Below, piece by piece: positions 1-10,314 of a DNA stretch of 64,000 nucleotides. Under the pieces are notes generated by a model that was not told the origin of the DNA, did no database searches, and saw only the letters and a program-made list of their open reading frames with translations. Where the stretch lies: positions 546,501 through 610,500 of the forward strand of contig NZ_CP090557.1 of NCBI RefSeq assembly GCF_021484805.1, given 5' to 3'. Origin of the DNA: Tellurirhabdus bombi (GTDB lineage Bacteria > Bacteroidota > Bacteroidia > Cytophagales > Spirosomataceae). A program made the position numbers and the translations under genes. How positions within the stretch are numbered: the stretch's first letter is position 1; each line of letters opens with the position of its first letter.

Positions 1-370
1 CCGTCGATACCGTTGACTTAAACGGCAGGTCGCCCCGCTCGGTCACGGGCAAGCCGTCCATATCAGCGCGTAAGGCTACCACCGGGCCGGGCTTTCCACC
101 TTTTAGAAGACCAACCACGCCGGTTTTAGCCACATTCGTCTGCACCTCGATACCCAGCGCTTGCAAATGAGCTGCCACTTTAGCGGAAGTTTTAAACTCC
201 CGGTTACCTAATTCTGGGTTTTGGTGAAAATCCCGCCGCCACGCCACGACTTTTTTCTCCAGACCGTCCGCCACCTTGCTGACCTGGGCTTTGACTGGCG
301 ACTGCGCTTCAGAGATCAATGGAATAACTGCTAGGGCAACCGCGCAGAAATTTGTAAAAATGGTACGCAT
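1..370 (-). CDS. M20 family amidohydrolase, 5' part (runs off the window)
   Basis: Reading the minus strand from the ATG at 370 gives an open frame to the window edge. It starts with a hydrophobic signal peptide ending near ISEAQS. Next come WRRDFHQNPELG and VVALRADMDGLP, both typical of the N-terminal metal-binding region of M20 amidohydrolases (hippuricase / IAA-amino-acid hydrolase group). The DMDGLP stretch carries a conserved metal-site aspartate. The protein is probably exported and hydrolyses N-acyl amino acids or similar amides. Only about 123 residues are visible, so the substrate cannot be judged. Confidence 0.85.
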   Translation of the reverse strand, partial: MRTIFTNFCAVALAVIPLISEAQSPVKAQVSKVADGLEKKVVAWRRDFHQNPELGNREFKTSAKVAAHLQALGIEVQTNVAKTGVVGLLKGGKPGPVVALRADMDGLPVTERGDLPFKSTVST

Positions 371-494
371 GAATTATTTCTAAGATTTTATAATGAATAA
401 TTACAATGCCTTCGGCTTTAACTAACTCTTTACCAAGATACTTCAAAACGTCTTTTTAGCGCGTTGGAAGCTGTTTTTTCTTTGGTCATTAAAA

Positions 495-530
495 TCAGAA
501 GCCACCCTACAAACGCAGGATGGCTTCTGA
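495..530 (-). terminator. Hairpin terminator after the first SusD gene
   Basis: TCAGAAGCCA (495-504) pairs with TGGCTTCTGA (521-530), and on the minus strand the stem is followed by TTTT. It lies just past the stop of the susD-like gene. Confidence 0.75.
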
Positions 531-550
531 AAAATTGGCTAAAAACTGGC

Positions 551-2056
551 TTAGTTCCGCACGATCAAGGAGTTAGTCACTAACTCAGTTGATGGGATGG
601 GCCATACATACAACGTACTTGAAGGAGGAACAGCTCCAACCGACGCTTTACCCGGAATAGTAGCGTTCAATCGCATGATGTCAATGTTGCGGATTCCTTC
701 GCCCAGAAACTCAATTCTACGTTCCAGCAGAATGGCATCTACCAAAGCCTGCACGTTGGCAAAGCTAGCCGCCGTATAAACACCCGCCGGATTTGACCGA
801 CCACGCACAGCGTTCAATAAGGCCAGTGCTTGCGGATCAACCGAATTGGTGGTCCGCGCTCTTGCTTCCGCTAGACTCAGCATTACTTCTGCATACCGTA
901 TGACGTGAGCTTTATCGAGGAACGGCGTTCTGTCTTTATACTTAGTCAGGAAAAACTCAGTGCCAGAGGCCGTCACAAAATTGGCTCGCCGCGCATCAGT
1001 AGCTGGGAAAGCCGTCGTGTTGGCTAAAATTCCGGCTGGATTCAAGCTATACTCAGCACCTCCATTTGGAGCGGGTTGAAAATAGAAACCTAATTGGTTT
1101 TGCGTACCCGGAGCATCCTGCGCGGTGAACGGAAAAGCCAGAATTGTTTCTGTCGTTTCCTGCGGAATAGCAAATACAGTCACGATAGAAGCATTCAGGC
1201 TGTTTGGAACACCTGATCCAGCCGTAAACGGAGCCGCTGCCGGAACGATTTTGTTAGCTTCCGTAATGACGTCCTGGTAACGGGCCATTGTCAGATAAAC
1301 CCGTGTTTTCAAGGCAATAGCCGTATTGCGGTGCGCACGGGTCGTATTCAACGTTGCATTGGTTCCGTAATTTAACGGAAGGTTTTGTTCCGCAAAATTC
1401 AGGTCTTCCAGAATCTGGTTGTAGACCTCCGCAACGGTGCTTCTGGCTAAGTCGTTATTCGACGCATCGATTTCAGCCCGTAAACGCAGGGGCAAACCTG
1501 GCTTGCTTCCGTTCCCATCTATATAAGGACGAGCGTATAGCTGAAGCAGCGAGTAATAGCTAAGGGCACGTAAGAACCGGGCTTCACCTTTGTACTGGTT
1601 AGCCGTGACAGTAGCAAAATCAGCCGGAAAGGTAGGCACCACATATTTGGATGCGTTTGCATCGATCCCCGCCAGAAATACGTTTGCCTGGTTGATTGCC
1701 GAATAGGCATCTGTCCATAAATTGATCACGTCATTCTGGGACGTCTCAGTAACGGTATGGTTCCAGACTCCGTTTCCGGTTACGTTGTTGCTGGTCCGGT
1801 TCAGAAAATCGTTTGCCCGTATATCGCCGTAGATCTGATAACGCCCGCCCATAAAGGCCCCCGATTTGACGTAGTCATAGAGCGCGTTAACCTGCAAGGC
1901 AATCCGTCCAGGCGTATCAAAAACTACTTGATCAGAGAACTGAGTTTGAGGAACTGGATTCAATAAATCGGTTTGGCAGGAGAACGACCCCGCAGCCACC
2001 AGGGCTGTGCAGATGGCAACTGCTATTTTTTTATTTACAAAAGTCTTCATTATCAT
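551..2056 (-). CDS. SusD/RagB-family nutrient-binding lipoprotein
   Basis: 501 residues, the normal SusD size. The N-terminus is a lipoprotein signal with lipobox SFSC, so the protein should sit on the outer face of the outer membrane. The start of the mature chain (LLNPVPQTQFSD) and the C-terminal LLERRIEFLGEG..R..DIMR region are characteristic of SusD/RagB proteins, which form a lid over a SusC channel and capture glycans, peptides or other oligomers. The start is either the ATG at 2056 or the one at 2050. It lies 9 bp downstream of the SusC gene at 2066, so the two are co-transcribed. No glycoside hydrolase or peptidase is adjacent, so the ligand is unknown. Confidence 0.93.
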   Translation of the reverse strand: MIMKTFVNKKIAVAICTALVAAGSFSCQTDLLNPVPQTQFSDQVVFDTPGRIALQVNALYDYVKSGAFMGGRYQIYGDIRANDFLNRTSNNVTGNGVWNHTVTETSQNDVINLWTDAYSAINQANVFLAGIDANASKYVVPTFPADFATVTANQYKGEARFLRALSYYSLLQLYARPYIDGNGSKPGLPLRLRAEIDASNNDLARSTVAEVYNQILEDLNFAEQNLPLNYGTNATLNTTRAHRNTAIALKTRVYLTMARYQDVITEANKIVPAAAPFTAGSGVPNSLNASIVTVFAIPQETTETILAFPFTAQDAPGTQNQLGFYFQPAPNGGAEYSLNPAGILANTTAFPATDARRANFVTASGTEFFLTKYKDRTPFLDKAHVIRYAEVMLSLAEARARTTNSVDPQALALLNAVRGRSNPAGVYTAASFANVQALVDAILLERRIEFLGEGIRNIDIMRLNATIPGKASVGAVPPSSTLYVWPIPSTELVTNSLIVRN

Positions 2057-2065
2057 ACGAATAGT

Positions 2066-5000
2066 TTAGAAACCAAGATTGATACCTACTGTGAATGTTC
2101 TCGCCTGACCAATCGAGTTCCGGTCAACGCCAGATCCGGTGTTGCTACGGGTGCCTGACGAGTTTGTCGAGATTTCAGGGTCAATTCCTTTGTAATTGGT
2201 TAATAAGGCTGCATTCTGTACCTGCGCATAAATCCGTGCATTGGCAATATTCAGACGACTTAACAACGTGCTGTTCAGTGTATATCCTAAAGAAACGTTT
2301 CTCAGACGAGCGAAATCGCCTTTGAAAACATTTTCTGATATAGGCAGGGCCGAACCGTTAGAAACGTTATCCGTATAAACGACACGAGGAACGGTTCCAT
2401 TCGGATTTTCTGGCGTCCAGCGATCCAGTACGTGTGTACCGTTGTTCCAGAAACGCATATCCCCTAAACCGGCTCTTGTTCCGTTATAAATGTAGTTACC
2501 GCCTGAGAACTGGATAAATACGCCCAGATCAAATCCTTTATAGCGGAATGTATTATCCAGACCACCGTACCATTTTGGCAGCGTTGGGCCATAATAAACG
2601 CCATCTGCTGCCTGCGTTGGCGCTGTAGTCGTCTGGCCTTCCAGTGTTGTCCAGCCTGTACCCTGGTGGTCATACTGTACCACTGTTCCATCCGCTTTTT
2701 GGAGTAAACGACGACCATTAGCCGGATTCACGCCTAATGAACGAACAACTAGAAGTTCACCCACCGAACGACCTGTTTCTGTGAAGTTTACGGTTTCCAG
2801 ATCACCTGTCGACGTTGCGATTCGTTGCCCTTGCGTAACCAGTGACAATACCCGGTTTTTTAGCGTTGTCAGGTTACCACTAACTGTCCAGTTAAAATCA
2901 CCGTTCCGGATCGCGTTAACCTTAACGTTTACTTCAATACCCGTATTTTGCATCGAACCTACGTTGGCTGGAATCGAGTTACTAGGCACCCCCTTTGATG
3001 GTGCAAGCGGCACGTTCAGAATCAAACCATCAACCAGGTTTTTGTAGTACGATAAATCACCCTGAATACGATCCTGTAGCAAACCAAACGTCAACCCGAT
3101 ATCGGTCTTTTTACTGGTTTCCCACGTTAAAGCAGGATTACCAGCTCCACTGAAATACAGCGTCGCATTGGCTCCGTACAGGGCTGATGAGTAGGTTTGC
3201 AAAGAAGCGAAGTCATCAATTCCCTGGCTGTTACCTACTTCTCCATAGCTACCAGTTACCTTCAGGAAGTTAAATACATTTCCAAAAGCAGCATCTTTCC
3301 AGAAAGCTTCTTCCGAAATCACGTAACCCAATGAGGCACCGTAGAAGTTACCCCACTTATTGGCCCAGGCAGAATATCCATCACGACGGAAGTTCACCGA
3401 AGCCAGGTATTTTTTGCCAAAATCGTAATTCAAACGACCGAAGTAAGAAACCAGATAGTTTTCACTCTGATAGTTTCCAGATGCAGCGATATTGGTAAAG
3501 TTACCCTGGAACGTTTCGAAGAAACCATCGGCCAGTGTCGTGCGGTTAGCACCCCAACGCTGAATAACCGTATGCTGCTCTTCCGTACCCAATAACAACG
3601 AGAAATTGTGCTTTTCAGCGAATGTCCGGTCGTATTGCAGCGTATTTTGCCAGTTCCAGCGCTTGTTAGTGCGGTAAAAATTAGACGCTGAACCACCCGT
3701 AGAATATCCATCCCCGGCAATTGCCGTTTGGAATGATTTATCTTCGAATCCAATGTTATTAACGCCGAAGGTAGTCCGTGCATTAAGACCCTTAACAATT
3801 TCCCAGTTCAGATATACACTTCCCTGAATTTCATTACCCTCCGATGTAAACGAGTTTTTATCCAAATCCACAACCGGGTTGTAATAGCCCGGCAACAGAG
3901 GTGCACCCGTTTGTGGGTTAACGTTTGCGCCAGCGCCAATACCTGCAGCGCTCGTGTTATAACTTCCGTCAGGGTTGTAGGCAGGTACGTTAGGTGGCAA
4001 TACCAACGGTGACCGACCCAGACCAGCCGTGTTGAAGGCAGCATCTGCTAAAGAACCCGTATTCGGCGCCGAGTTGAAGTTATTCGAGTAACCAATTCGC
4101 GCACCAACGGTAAACGTTTTATAAACTTTGTGATCTACGTTTACCCGAGCCGAGGTCCGCTTGAACTCATTCCGCTTGATCATTCCATTCTGATTCGAAT
4201 AACCCAGCGACATGTAGTACGATGTCTTATCCGTTCCGCCTGAGAAGCTTAGTGTGTTTGATGTAGAGAAGCCTGTCCGATAAATATAATCATACCATCT
4301 CGTGTCGATTGGGTTTCCGTTTGCATCCAGTGTTGGCCGGAAGCCTTCAACGTTTGTTGCTGGCTGACCCAAGGCAGCCCGGTTTGCATTCAGGTTACGA
4401 ACGGCTTCGTTCTTAATCGTCATGTATTGATCGGCATTCAGAATGTCGTACAACCGTACTGGATTTGACCAGCCTGCCCAGGAATCAAACGAAAAGCGAC
4501 CTCTGCCTTTGGCTCCTTTTTTGGTTGTTACCAAGATTACCCCTGCGCTGGCCCGTGAACCGTAAATTGCACTGGCAGAAGCATCTTTCAATACTTCCAT
4601 GCTTTCGATATCGGCCGGATTGAGGTTACTGAGCGGGTTATTGGCTACGCTTCCAACCGCTGAGGTATTTCCTGTAAATGCAGGAATTCCGTCAATAACA
4701 ATGAGCGGCGACGAGCTCAGGTTGATTGAGTTTACCCCCCGAATCCGAATTACAGGCGGGTTGTTCAAGACGCCGTTAGGTGTTGTAATATTCACCCCGG
4801 CAGCCCGGCCCTGAAGAGCCTGATCAAAGCTCTGTACGGGAGCTGTGGCAATTTCTTTTCCGCTAATGGAAGCAATTGAGCCCGTAAGATCCCGTTTTTG
4901 CTGCGTTCCGTAGCCAATTACAACTACCTCATTCAGATCCGATGCGTTTGATGTTAATGCGACATTGACTGTTGACTGATTTCCAATCTGAACTTCTTTT

Positions 5001-5245
5001 GAATCAAAGCCAATAAATGAAAAAACCAGTGTTCCCCCCGAGGCAGGAACAGACAACGTATACTTTCCTCCGGCATCTGTAGTTGAGCCTTGTGAGGTTC
5101 CCTTGACCACCACATTGACCCCTGGCAGAAAGGCTCCGTCTTCGGCAGCCGTTACGCTACCGGAAATTGTCCGCTCCTGTGCCCAGAGCTTACTGCTGGG
5201 GAGTAAGAGCAAAGCAAAGAAGCACAGTAATAGTACTTTTCTCAT
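2066..5245 (-). CDS. SusC/RagA-family TonB-linked outer-membrane receptor
   Basis: 1059 residues. In order: a signal peptide ending LWAQ, a carboxypeptidase-like regulatory domain (about residues 24-100, RTISGSV...GVNVVVKGTSQGSTTD), a plug domain with the SusC-type NEVVVIGYGTQ and RIRGVNS..PLIVIDG, then a long beta-barrel ending in a terminal Phe (GINLGF). It imports a substrate across the outer membrane using TonB energy, together with the SusD protein at 551. I take the ATG at 5245 (MRKVLLLC) because the signal peptide starts there; the frame continues 12 codons upstream. No sigma/anti-sigma pair or hybrid two-component regulator is next to it. Confidence 0.95.
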   Translation of the reverse strand: MRKVLLLCFFALLLLPSSKLWAQERTISGSVTAAEDGAFLPGVNVVVKGTSQGSTTDAGGKYTLSVPASGGTLVFSFIGFDSKEVQIGNQSTVNVALTSNASDLNEVVVIGYGTQQKRDLTGSIASISGKEIATAPVQSFDQALQGRAAGVNITTPNGVLNNPPVIRIRGVNSINLSSSPLIVIDGIPAFTGNTSAVGSVANNPLSNLNPADIESMEVLKDASASAIYGSRASAGVILVTTKKGAKGRGRFSFDSWAGWSNPVRLYDILNADQYMTIKNEAVRNLNANRAALGQPATNVEGFRPTLDANGNPIDTRWYDYIYRTGFSTSNTLSFSGGTDKTSYYMSLGYSNQNGMIKRNEFKRTSARVNVDHKVYKTFTVGARIGYSNNFNSAPNTGSLADAAFNTAGLGRSPLVLPPNVPAYNPDGSYNTSAAGIGAGANVNPQTGAPLLPGYYNPVVDLDKNSFTSEGNEIQGSVYLNWEIVKGLNARTTFGVNNIGFEDKSFQTAIAGDGYSTGGSASNFYRTNKRWNWQNTLQYDRTFAEKHNFSLLLGTEEQHTVIQRWGANRTTLADGFFETFQGNFTNIAASGNYQSENYLVSYFGRLNYDFGKKYLASVNFRRDGYSAWANKWGNFYGASLGYVISEEAFWKDAAFGNVFNFLKVTGSYGEVGNSQGIDDFASLQTYSSALYGANATLYFSGAGNPALTWETSKKTDIGLTFGLLQDRIQGDLSYYKNLVDGLILNVPLAPSKGVPSNSIPANVGSMQNTGIEVNVKVNAIRNGDFNWTVSGNLTTLKNRVLSLVTQGQRIATSTGDLETVNFTETGRSVGELLVVRSLGVNPANGRRLLQKADGTVVQYDHQGTGWTTLEGQTTTAPTQAADGVYYGPTLPKWYGGLDNTFRYKGFDLGVFIQFSGGNYIYNGTRAGLGDMRFWNNGTHVLDRWTPENPNGTVPRVVYTDNVSNGSALPISENVFKGDFARLRNVSLGYTLNSTLLSRLNIANARIYAQVQNAALLTNYKGIDPEISTNSSGTRSNTGSGVDRNSIGQARTFTVGINLGF

Positions 5246-5638
5246 AAGTTTATAGTTTGGATTAAGAAAAAATAATTGCACTTCACCAAATATATAATAT
5301 CAATTTATCTCCTCACAAAAATTTTCATAAAAAACTTAAGATATACCCGCAATATTCTACTGATACAATGGACCCACGTACAATTATATATTGTTTGTAT
5401 TTTTACAAATATTATCCTGATTGCTAAGACCGTTCAGTACAAAACTCATAATGCTCCTGTCCATTTTTTGTCTATTTTTTTTCATACAAACTATTACTCT
5501 GTATATCAGTTATATATATCGCATTTATTGACTTTATTCATTCACCCAACAAATTAAAATAATGATATTTTAGACAAGTATTTCTAAATTAGCATTAGGT
5601 TTCCTGATTAATCTATCTCTTTAACAACTCATTAATTT
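5246..5638. promoter_or_regulatory. AT-rich divergent promoter region between two SusCD loci
   Basis: A gene-free stretch of about 390 bp separates two divergently read SusC genes, so it must hold both promoters. It is strongly AT-rich. I did not find a convincing -33/-7 pair on either strand, and the one long open frame here is low-complexity and looks non-coding. Confidence 0.55.
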
Positions 5639-8600
5639 ATGTCAAGAACTTTAACACATTTATGGTTATGCCTCTTGCTGTCGCTACCTGCATTGGCTCA
5701 GGAACGTACAGTATCCGGCAAAATCACTTCATCCGATGACGGCTCCTCCTTACCGGGCGTGAGCATCCAGGTGAAGGGGACAACGCGCGGTACAACTACA
5801 GATACAGACGGAAATTACCGTCTTGGTGTGCCTGATAATGCAGTACTGGTGTTTAGCTTTATTGGCTACGATACGCAGGAAATTCCCGTGGGTAACAAGA
5901 CAACGGTTGATGTAACAATGACTAGCGGCTCGCAAAGCCTTAATGAAGTGGTCATTACAGCACAAGGCATCGAGCGTGATAAGCGGTCGCTGGGTTACTC
6001 AACGCAGGAAGTGAGTGGTAGTCTTATCTCCCAGAAATCCGAACCGAACGTCCTTAATGCCTTGCAAGGAAAGCTGGCTGGTGTTCAGATTACAGGATCC
6101 AGCGGTGCGCCGGGCGCATCAACGAATATTAATATTCGGGGGATAACGTCCTTCAACGGTTCTAACCAACCACTGATTGTTGTAGATGGTATTATTTTCA
6201 GCAATGACGTTAATAACACGCAAAACACACTTTTCGGGACGCAGCCATCCAACCGTCTGGCGGATATTAACCCCGAAAACATTGAGTCGCTTAACGTCCT
6301 GAAAGGGCCAGCGGCGGCTGTGCTTTACGGCTCGCGCGCATCGGCAGGGGCAATTATCATTACTACCAAGTCGGGTCGTAACCAGAATAACAAAACAGAA
6401 GTTACGCTAACATCGTCTTACAACGTGCAGAACGTATATGGTCTGCCTCGTTTCCAGAACGATTACGGACAAGGTGCAAACAACCTGTTCAACCGGATTT
6501 CGACTAACTCGTGGGGACCTTCCTTCTCGTCACTTTCATCCGTCGTGAATACTCAGGGGCAAACCGTTCCTTACCGCGCTTATCCCAACAACATTCGGGA
6601 TTTCTTCCAGCAAGGAGCCTTGTTTCAAAACACGGCCAATATTGCCGGTGGAGACGTAAACCGCAATTTCCTTATTTCATTGGGTAATACCAGCCAGAGC
6701 GGTATCACGCCTAATACGCGTTTTAACCGGACAAACGTACAGCTTGGGGGTGAAACCAAACTGAACAACGGTCTGCACATTACCGGTTCTGCCGCTTATG
6801 TCAAAACCAACCAGCGGGGCGTTCCCGGCGGTAACGGGGGTAGCGCTTTTGGGCAGTTAAGCCGAATTCCGCGTAGCTACAATTTACCCGAAGAACCGTA
6901 TCAGGATGCCAATGGCGGAAGCGTTTACTTTGCTACAAACCTGAATAACCCAATCTGGTCGTTGTACAATTCTGTGCAGAACAGCAACGTGGATCGTTTC
7001 TACGGAAACTTTACGGTTGACTACAATGTAACCAAATGGCTGAATGTACTTTATCGGGTAACAGGTGATACGTATACCGATCGCCGGAAATTCACCGAAG
7101 CGATTGGTTCTGTTCGGACACCGGCAGGCTCCGTTACGCAGGATAATTACTTCCGCTCTGAAATTAATGGTGACCTGATTATCACGGCTAAACAAAACAA
7201 CCTTTTTGTTGAAGGCCTGGATGCAACCTTGTTATTAGGCCAGAACATCAACCAGCGCAACACACAAAATCAGTATGTTGTCGGTTCGGAATTGAATATT
7301 CCAGGCTTCTATAACGTAAGCAACGGATCTGTTTTCACCAGCAGTGGAGAGAGCTCAACGCTTCGCCGGCTACTGGGTTACTACGGTCAGTTGTCATTAG
7401 GCTACAAAAATTATCTGTTTTTGGAATTGAGTGGCCGGGCGGATCAATCGTCTACGCTACCGAGAGCCAACAACCTGTATTTCTACCCATCTGCTTCGGT
7501 TAGCTTTGTGCCGACTGAACTGTTTAAAGTAGAATCAGACGTTCTGTCGTACGCAAAAGTTCGGGCTAGCTGGGCACGCGTTGGTCGTGATGCAGATCCT
7601 TATTTGCTGAACTCGGTTTATACCAGTGCAGCCTTTGGAAATAACGTTGCCAGCATCACGTTCCCATTATCGGTAGGTGGCAGTAACATTCCGGGCTTTC
7701 AAATCAGCGACCGGATTGGTAACAGCAACCTGACGCCGGAATTTGTTACTTCTGCTGAAGTTGGGGTTAACCTGGGCTTCTTCAACAACCGTGTGGGTAT
7801 TGATGCCGCGTATTTTGACACGCGTTCGACCAATCAAATCTTTAACGTGGCCGTATCTTCGTCATCAGGATATGATACGCGTACCACAAACGTGGGTGAA
7901 TTGCGGAACCGTGGTTTTGAACTACTTCTGTCAGCAACGCCCGTGCGCGTTAGCGGCTTCAAATGGGATGCGGCCTTAAACTTCACCATTATTCGGAACA
8001 ACGTTGTCTCGATCATTGAAGGCGTTACTCAATCACCGGTTGAAGGGGGTGCTTTTACAGGTATCAATCCATCCATTGCGGTCGGCTTCCCGTATGGCGT
8101 TGTCGTTGGAACGGCCAATGCACGCGTACAAAGCGATGATCCAAACGGTTTATACTATGACCCAACGGGTCAGTATGCTGGCCAGTTTATCGTTAACGGG
8201 TCAACGGGAGGTTTTGCGCCAGGTATTGCCGGTAAGGTGATTGCCAACAACCAGCCGAAGTTTACTGCTGGTTTAACCAACACGTTCTCGTACAAAGGAA
8301 TTACGCTGTCGGCACTGGTAGACGTGAAGCAAGGTGGCCAGCTTTATTCGTTTGGTGCTGTTGACCAGCGTGGGGGTGGTGCTTTGTACGTAACCGGTAT
8401 CGACCGTGATCAGCCTCGTATTTTGCCAGGTGTTATTGCCACGCAAAACGCAGACGGAACATTTACTTACAAACCAAACAACATTCAGGTTCCGGCTCAA
8501 ACATATTGGTCTGGCTTAGGTGGTTTGGCTTCGGAGGCCGCTGTATTTGATGCCACGGCATACCGGCTACGCGAAGTATCGCTGAACTACACCCTACCTA

Positions 8601-8794
8601 AATCCCTATTGGGCAAATCGCCTTTTGGTACTATTTCGGTGGGTGTCAGTGGTCGGAACCTGCTTTATTACGCTCCTGGTTTTATTGGGGATCCTGAAGT
8701 CAATACACAAGGCGCAGGTAACATCCAGGGTCTTGACCTGAACGGTGGTCCAAATACACGGAACTTCGGTGTAAACGTGCGTCTTACTCTGTAA
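5639..8794 (+). CDS. SusC/RagA-family TonB-linked outer-membrane receptor (second locus)
   Basis: 1051 residues with a signal peptide ending ALAQ, a carboxypeptidase-like domain (RTVSGKI...GVSIQVKGTTRG), a plug domain (NEVVITAQGIERDKRSLGYS; NINIRGITSFNG..PLIVVDG) and a barrel ending in a hydrophobic strand. The GIERDKRSLGYS variant separates it from the first SusC, which has VIGYGTQQKRDLTGS, so this is not a recent duplicate. It is followed by a SusD-like gene and a small lipoprotein in the same direction. It presumably imports a different ligand from the divergent locus. Confidence 0.95.
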   Translation: MSRTLTHLWLCLLLSLPALAQERTVSGKITSSDDGSSLPGVSIQVKGTTRGTTTDTDGNYRLGVPDNAVLVFSFIGYDTQEIPVGNKTTVDVTMTSGSQSLNEVVITAQGIERDKRSLGYSTQEVSGSLISQKSEPNVLNALQGKLAGVQITGSSGAPGASTNINIRGITSFNGSNQPLIVVDGIIFSNDVNNTQNTLFGTQPSNRLADINPENIESLNVLKGPAAAVLYGSRASAGAIIITTKSGRNQNNKTEVTLTSSYNVQNVYGLPRFQNDYGQGANNLFNRISTNSWGPSFSSLSSVVNTQGQTVPYRAYPNNIRDFFQQGALFQNTANIAGGDVNRNFLISLGNTSQSGITPNTRFNRTNVQLGGETKLNNGLHITGSAAYVKTNQRGVPGGNGGSAFGQLSRIPRSYNLPEEPYQDANGGSVYFATNLNNPIWSLYNSVQNSNVDRFYGNFTVDYNVTKWLNVLYRVTGDTYTDRRKFTEAIGSVRTPAGSVTQDNYFRSEINGDLIITAKQNNLFVEGLDATLLLGQNINQRNTQNQYVVGSELNIPGFYNVSNGSVFTSSGESSTLRRLLGYYGQLSLGYKNYLFLELSGRADQSSTLPRANNLYFYPSASVSFVPTELFKVESDVLSYAKVRASWARVGRDADPYLLNSVYTSAAFGNNVASITFPLSVGGSNIPGFQISDRIGNSNLTPEFVTSAEVGVNLGFFNNRVGIDAAYFDTRSTNQIFNVAVSSSSGYDTRTTNVGELRNRGFELLLSATPVRVSGFKWDAALNFTIIRNNVVSIIEGVTQSPVEGGAFTGINPSIAVGFPYGVVVGTANARVQSDDPNGLYYDPTGQYAGQFIVNGSTGGFAPGIAGKVIANNQPKFTAGLTNTFSYKGITLSALVDVKQGGQLYSFGAVDQRGGGALYVTGIDRDQPRILPGVIATQNADGTFTYKPNNIQVPAQTYWSGLGGLASEAAVFDATAYRLREVSLNYTLPKSLLGKSPFGTISVGVSGRNLLYYAPGFIGDPEVNTQGAGNIQGLDLNGGPNTRNFGVNVRLTL

Positions 8795-8818
8795 CAACCC
8801 TTTATTCTAGTATCTGTG

Positions 8819-10288
8819 ATGATTCGTCAATTAAAAAAATCATATTTTCTGGTTCCCCTGCTGCTTGGTTTTAGCGGGTGCTCCGACTTTCTGGACGTTA
8901 ACGTTACGCCCAATAACCCAACTGCGGTAACGCCAGCGGTGCTGCTGCCTACCGTGGAAGCAGGTGCTGCTTTTGCCAACGCGAATGAACTGAATCGGTT
9001 TGCTTCCGTTATTGTGCAACAGCTAGCCGGTGCGGCTCCGAATAGTACTCCTGGACAGACCGACATTTACGCCGCAACGGGTTCCGACTTTGGTAACCAA
9101 TGGCGTTTTGAGCTATACGGCGGTACACTCATCAACGCTCAGAAGCTCATCGAACTCGGTGATGCCAATAGTGGAAAAGCGTACTCAGGAATTGGTAAAA
9201 TTCTGAAGGCTTATGCATTCAGCATTGCTACCGACGTTTGGGGTGATGTGCCTTATTCTCAGGCTTTGCAGGGTGAAGCGAATCCGCAACCTCGGTTGGA
9301 TAGCCAGGAAGACATCTACAAGGGCAATGCTGCCTTGGGTATTCAGAGCCTGTTTGATCTGGTTCGGGAAGGCCTAAACGATTTGAAAGCTGAATCTCAG
9401 GTAAAACCAGGAAAAGATGACCTGGCATATGCCGGTAATCTGACTAAATGGGAACAGGCAGGTAACACCCTCCTACTGAAATTGGCGAATACGATCAGCC
9501 GGAAGGAGCCTGCACTGGCCCGAACCGTTATTAATGAAGTTCTAACCAAAGGAACCTACATTAAAACGAATGCTGACGACCTCAATATGCCTTTTGGTGG
9601 TAGTGTCGGTAGCCAGGATCCACGCTATTTCTATACAAACGAGTCTTTGTTTAAGGATGATCTTATCTTAAGCACTCGTTACCTGAATCGGTTGAAGGAC
9701 CTGAATGATCCCCGTCTGCCCATTTTATTTACCAAACCAGGAACTGATTATGTCACCATTGATAATGGCTTCCGGGGAACACTGCCACAGCCATCTACGA
9801 ACTGGTCACGTTACAATGCGTACGTTGTCGGTGCAAACGGTGAAGGTCCCGTTCGGCTTTTGACGAACTTCCAACGCGCGTTTATTCTGGCCGAATCAGC
9901 TTTGATTCTTGGTACACCAGGCGATCCGCAAGCGTTGTACACGGAAGGCATCACAGCCTCAATGACGTCGGCAGGCTTAACACCAGCGCAGATTACAACC
10001 TATTTGGCGGCCAATCCAACAGTCGCTACGTTGACCGGCACGAACGCGCAGAAACTAGAGCAGATCATTACGCAGAAGTACATCGCCTTTACGGGTAATG
10101 GCCTCGAAATCTGGAATGACGTTCGTCGGACAGGCTACCCTCGCTTGACTGCCTCGCTTAACGCAGCCGGTATTGATGGTACACCCCAAGTACGGGCGGT
10201 ATATGTGACGCAGGAGCAGGAGCGGAATCCTTATTTCCCTAACCCAGGTCCGCAAACCAATGTTCGTGTTTGGTGGGATATCGATTAA
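8819..10288 (+). CDS. SusD-like lipoprotein (SusD_2 type)
   Basis: 489 residues from the ATG at 8819; a GTG one codon earlier is also possible. The lipoprotein signal ends SGCSDFLDVN, and the next stretch, NVTPNNPTAVTP, is typical of the SusD_2 branch rather than the classical SusD/RagB branch seen at 551. It lies 24 bp after the SusC stop, so the pair is one transcript. Expected role: surface binding of the substrate imported by the SusC at 5639. Confidence 0.9.
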   Translation: MIRQLKKSYFLVPLLLGFSGCSDFLDVNVTPNNPTAVTPAVLLPTVEAGAAFANANELNRFASVIVQQLAGAAPNSTPGQTDIYAATGSDFGNQWRFELYGGTLINAQKLIELGDANSGKAYSGIGKILKAYAFSIATDVWGDVPYSQALQGEANPQPRLDSQEDIYKGNAALGIQSLFDLVREGLNDLKAESQVKPGKDDLAYAGNLTKWEQAGNTLLLKLANTISRKEPALARTVINEVLTKGTYIKTNADDLNMPFGGSVGSQDPRYFYTNESLFKDDLILSTRYLNRLKDLNDPRLPILFTKPGTDYVTIDNGFRGTLPQPSTNWSRYNAYVVGANGEGPVRLLTNFQRAFILAESALILGTPGDPQALYTEGITASMTSAGLTPAQITTYLAANPTVATLTGTNAQKLEQIITQKYIAFTGNGLEIWNDVRRTGYPRLTASLNAAGIDGTPQVRAVYVTQEQERNPYFPNPGPQTNVRVWWDID

Positions 10289-10314
10289 TGATCAACAGTT
10301 AACGAAGCTAACAA

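Noticed and set aside
5276-5557. 93-codon open frame in the divergent SusC promoter region
   Set aside because: It is very AT-rich and low in complexity (long Ile/Tyr/Phe runs) and lies where two promoters are required.
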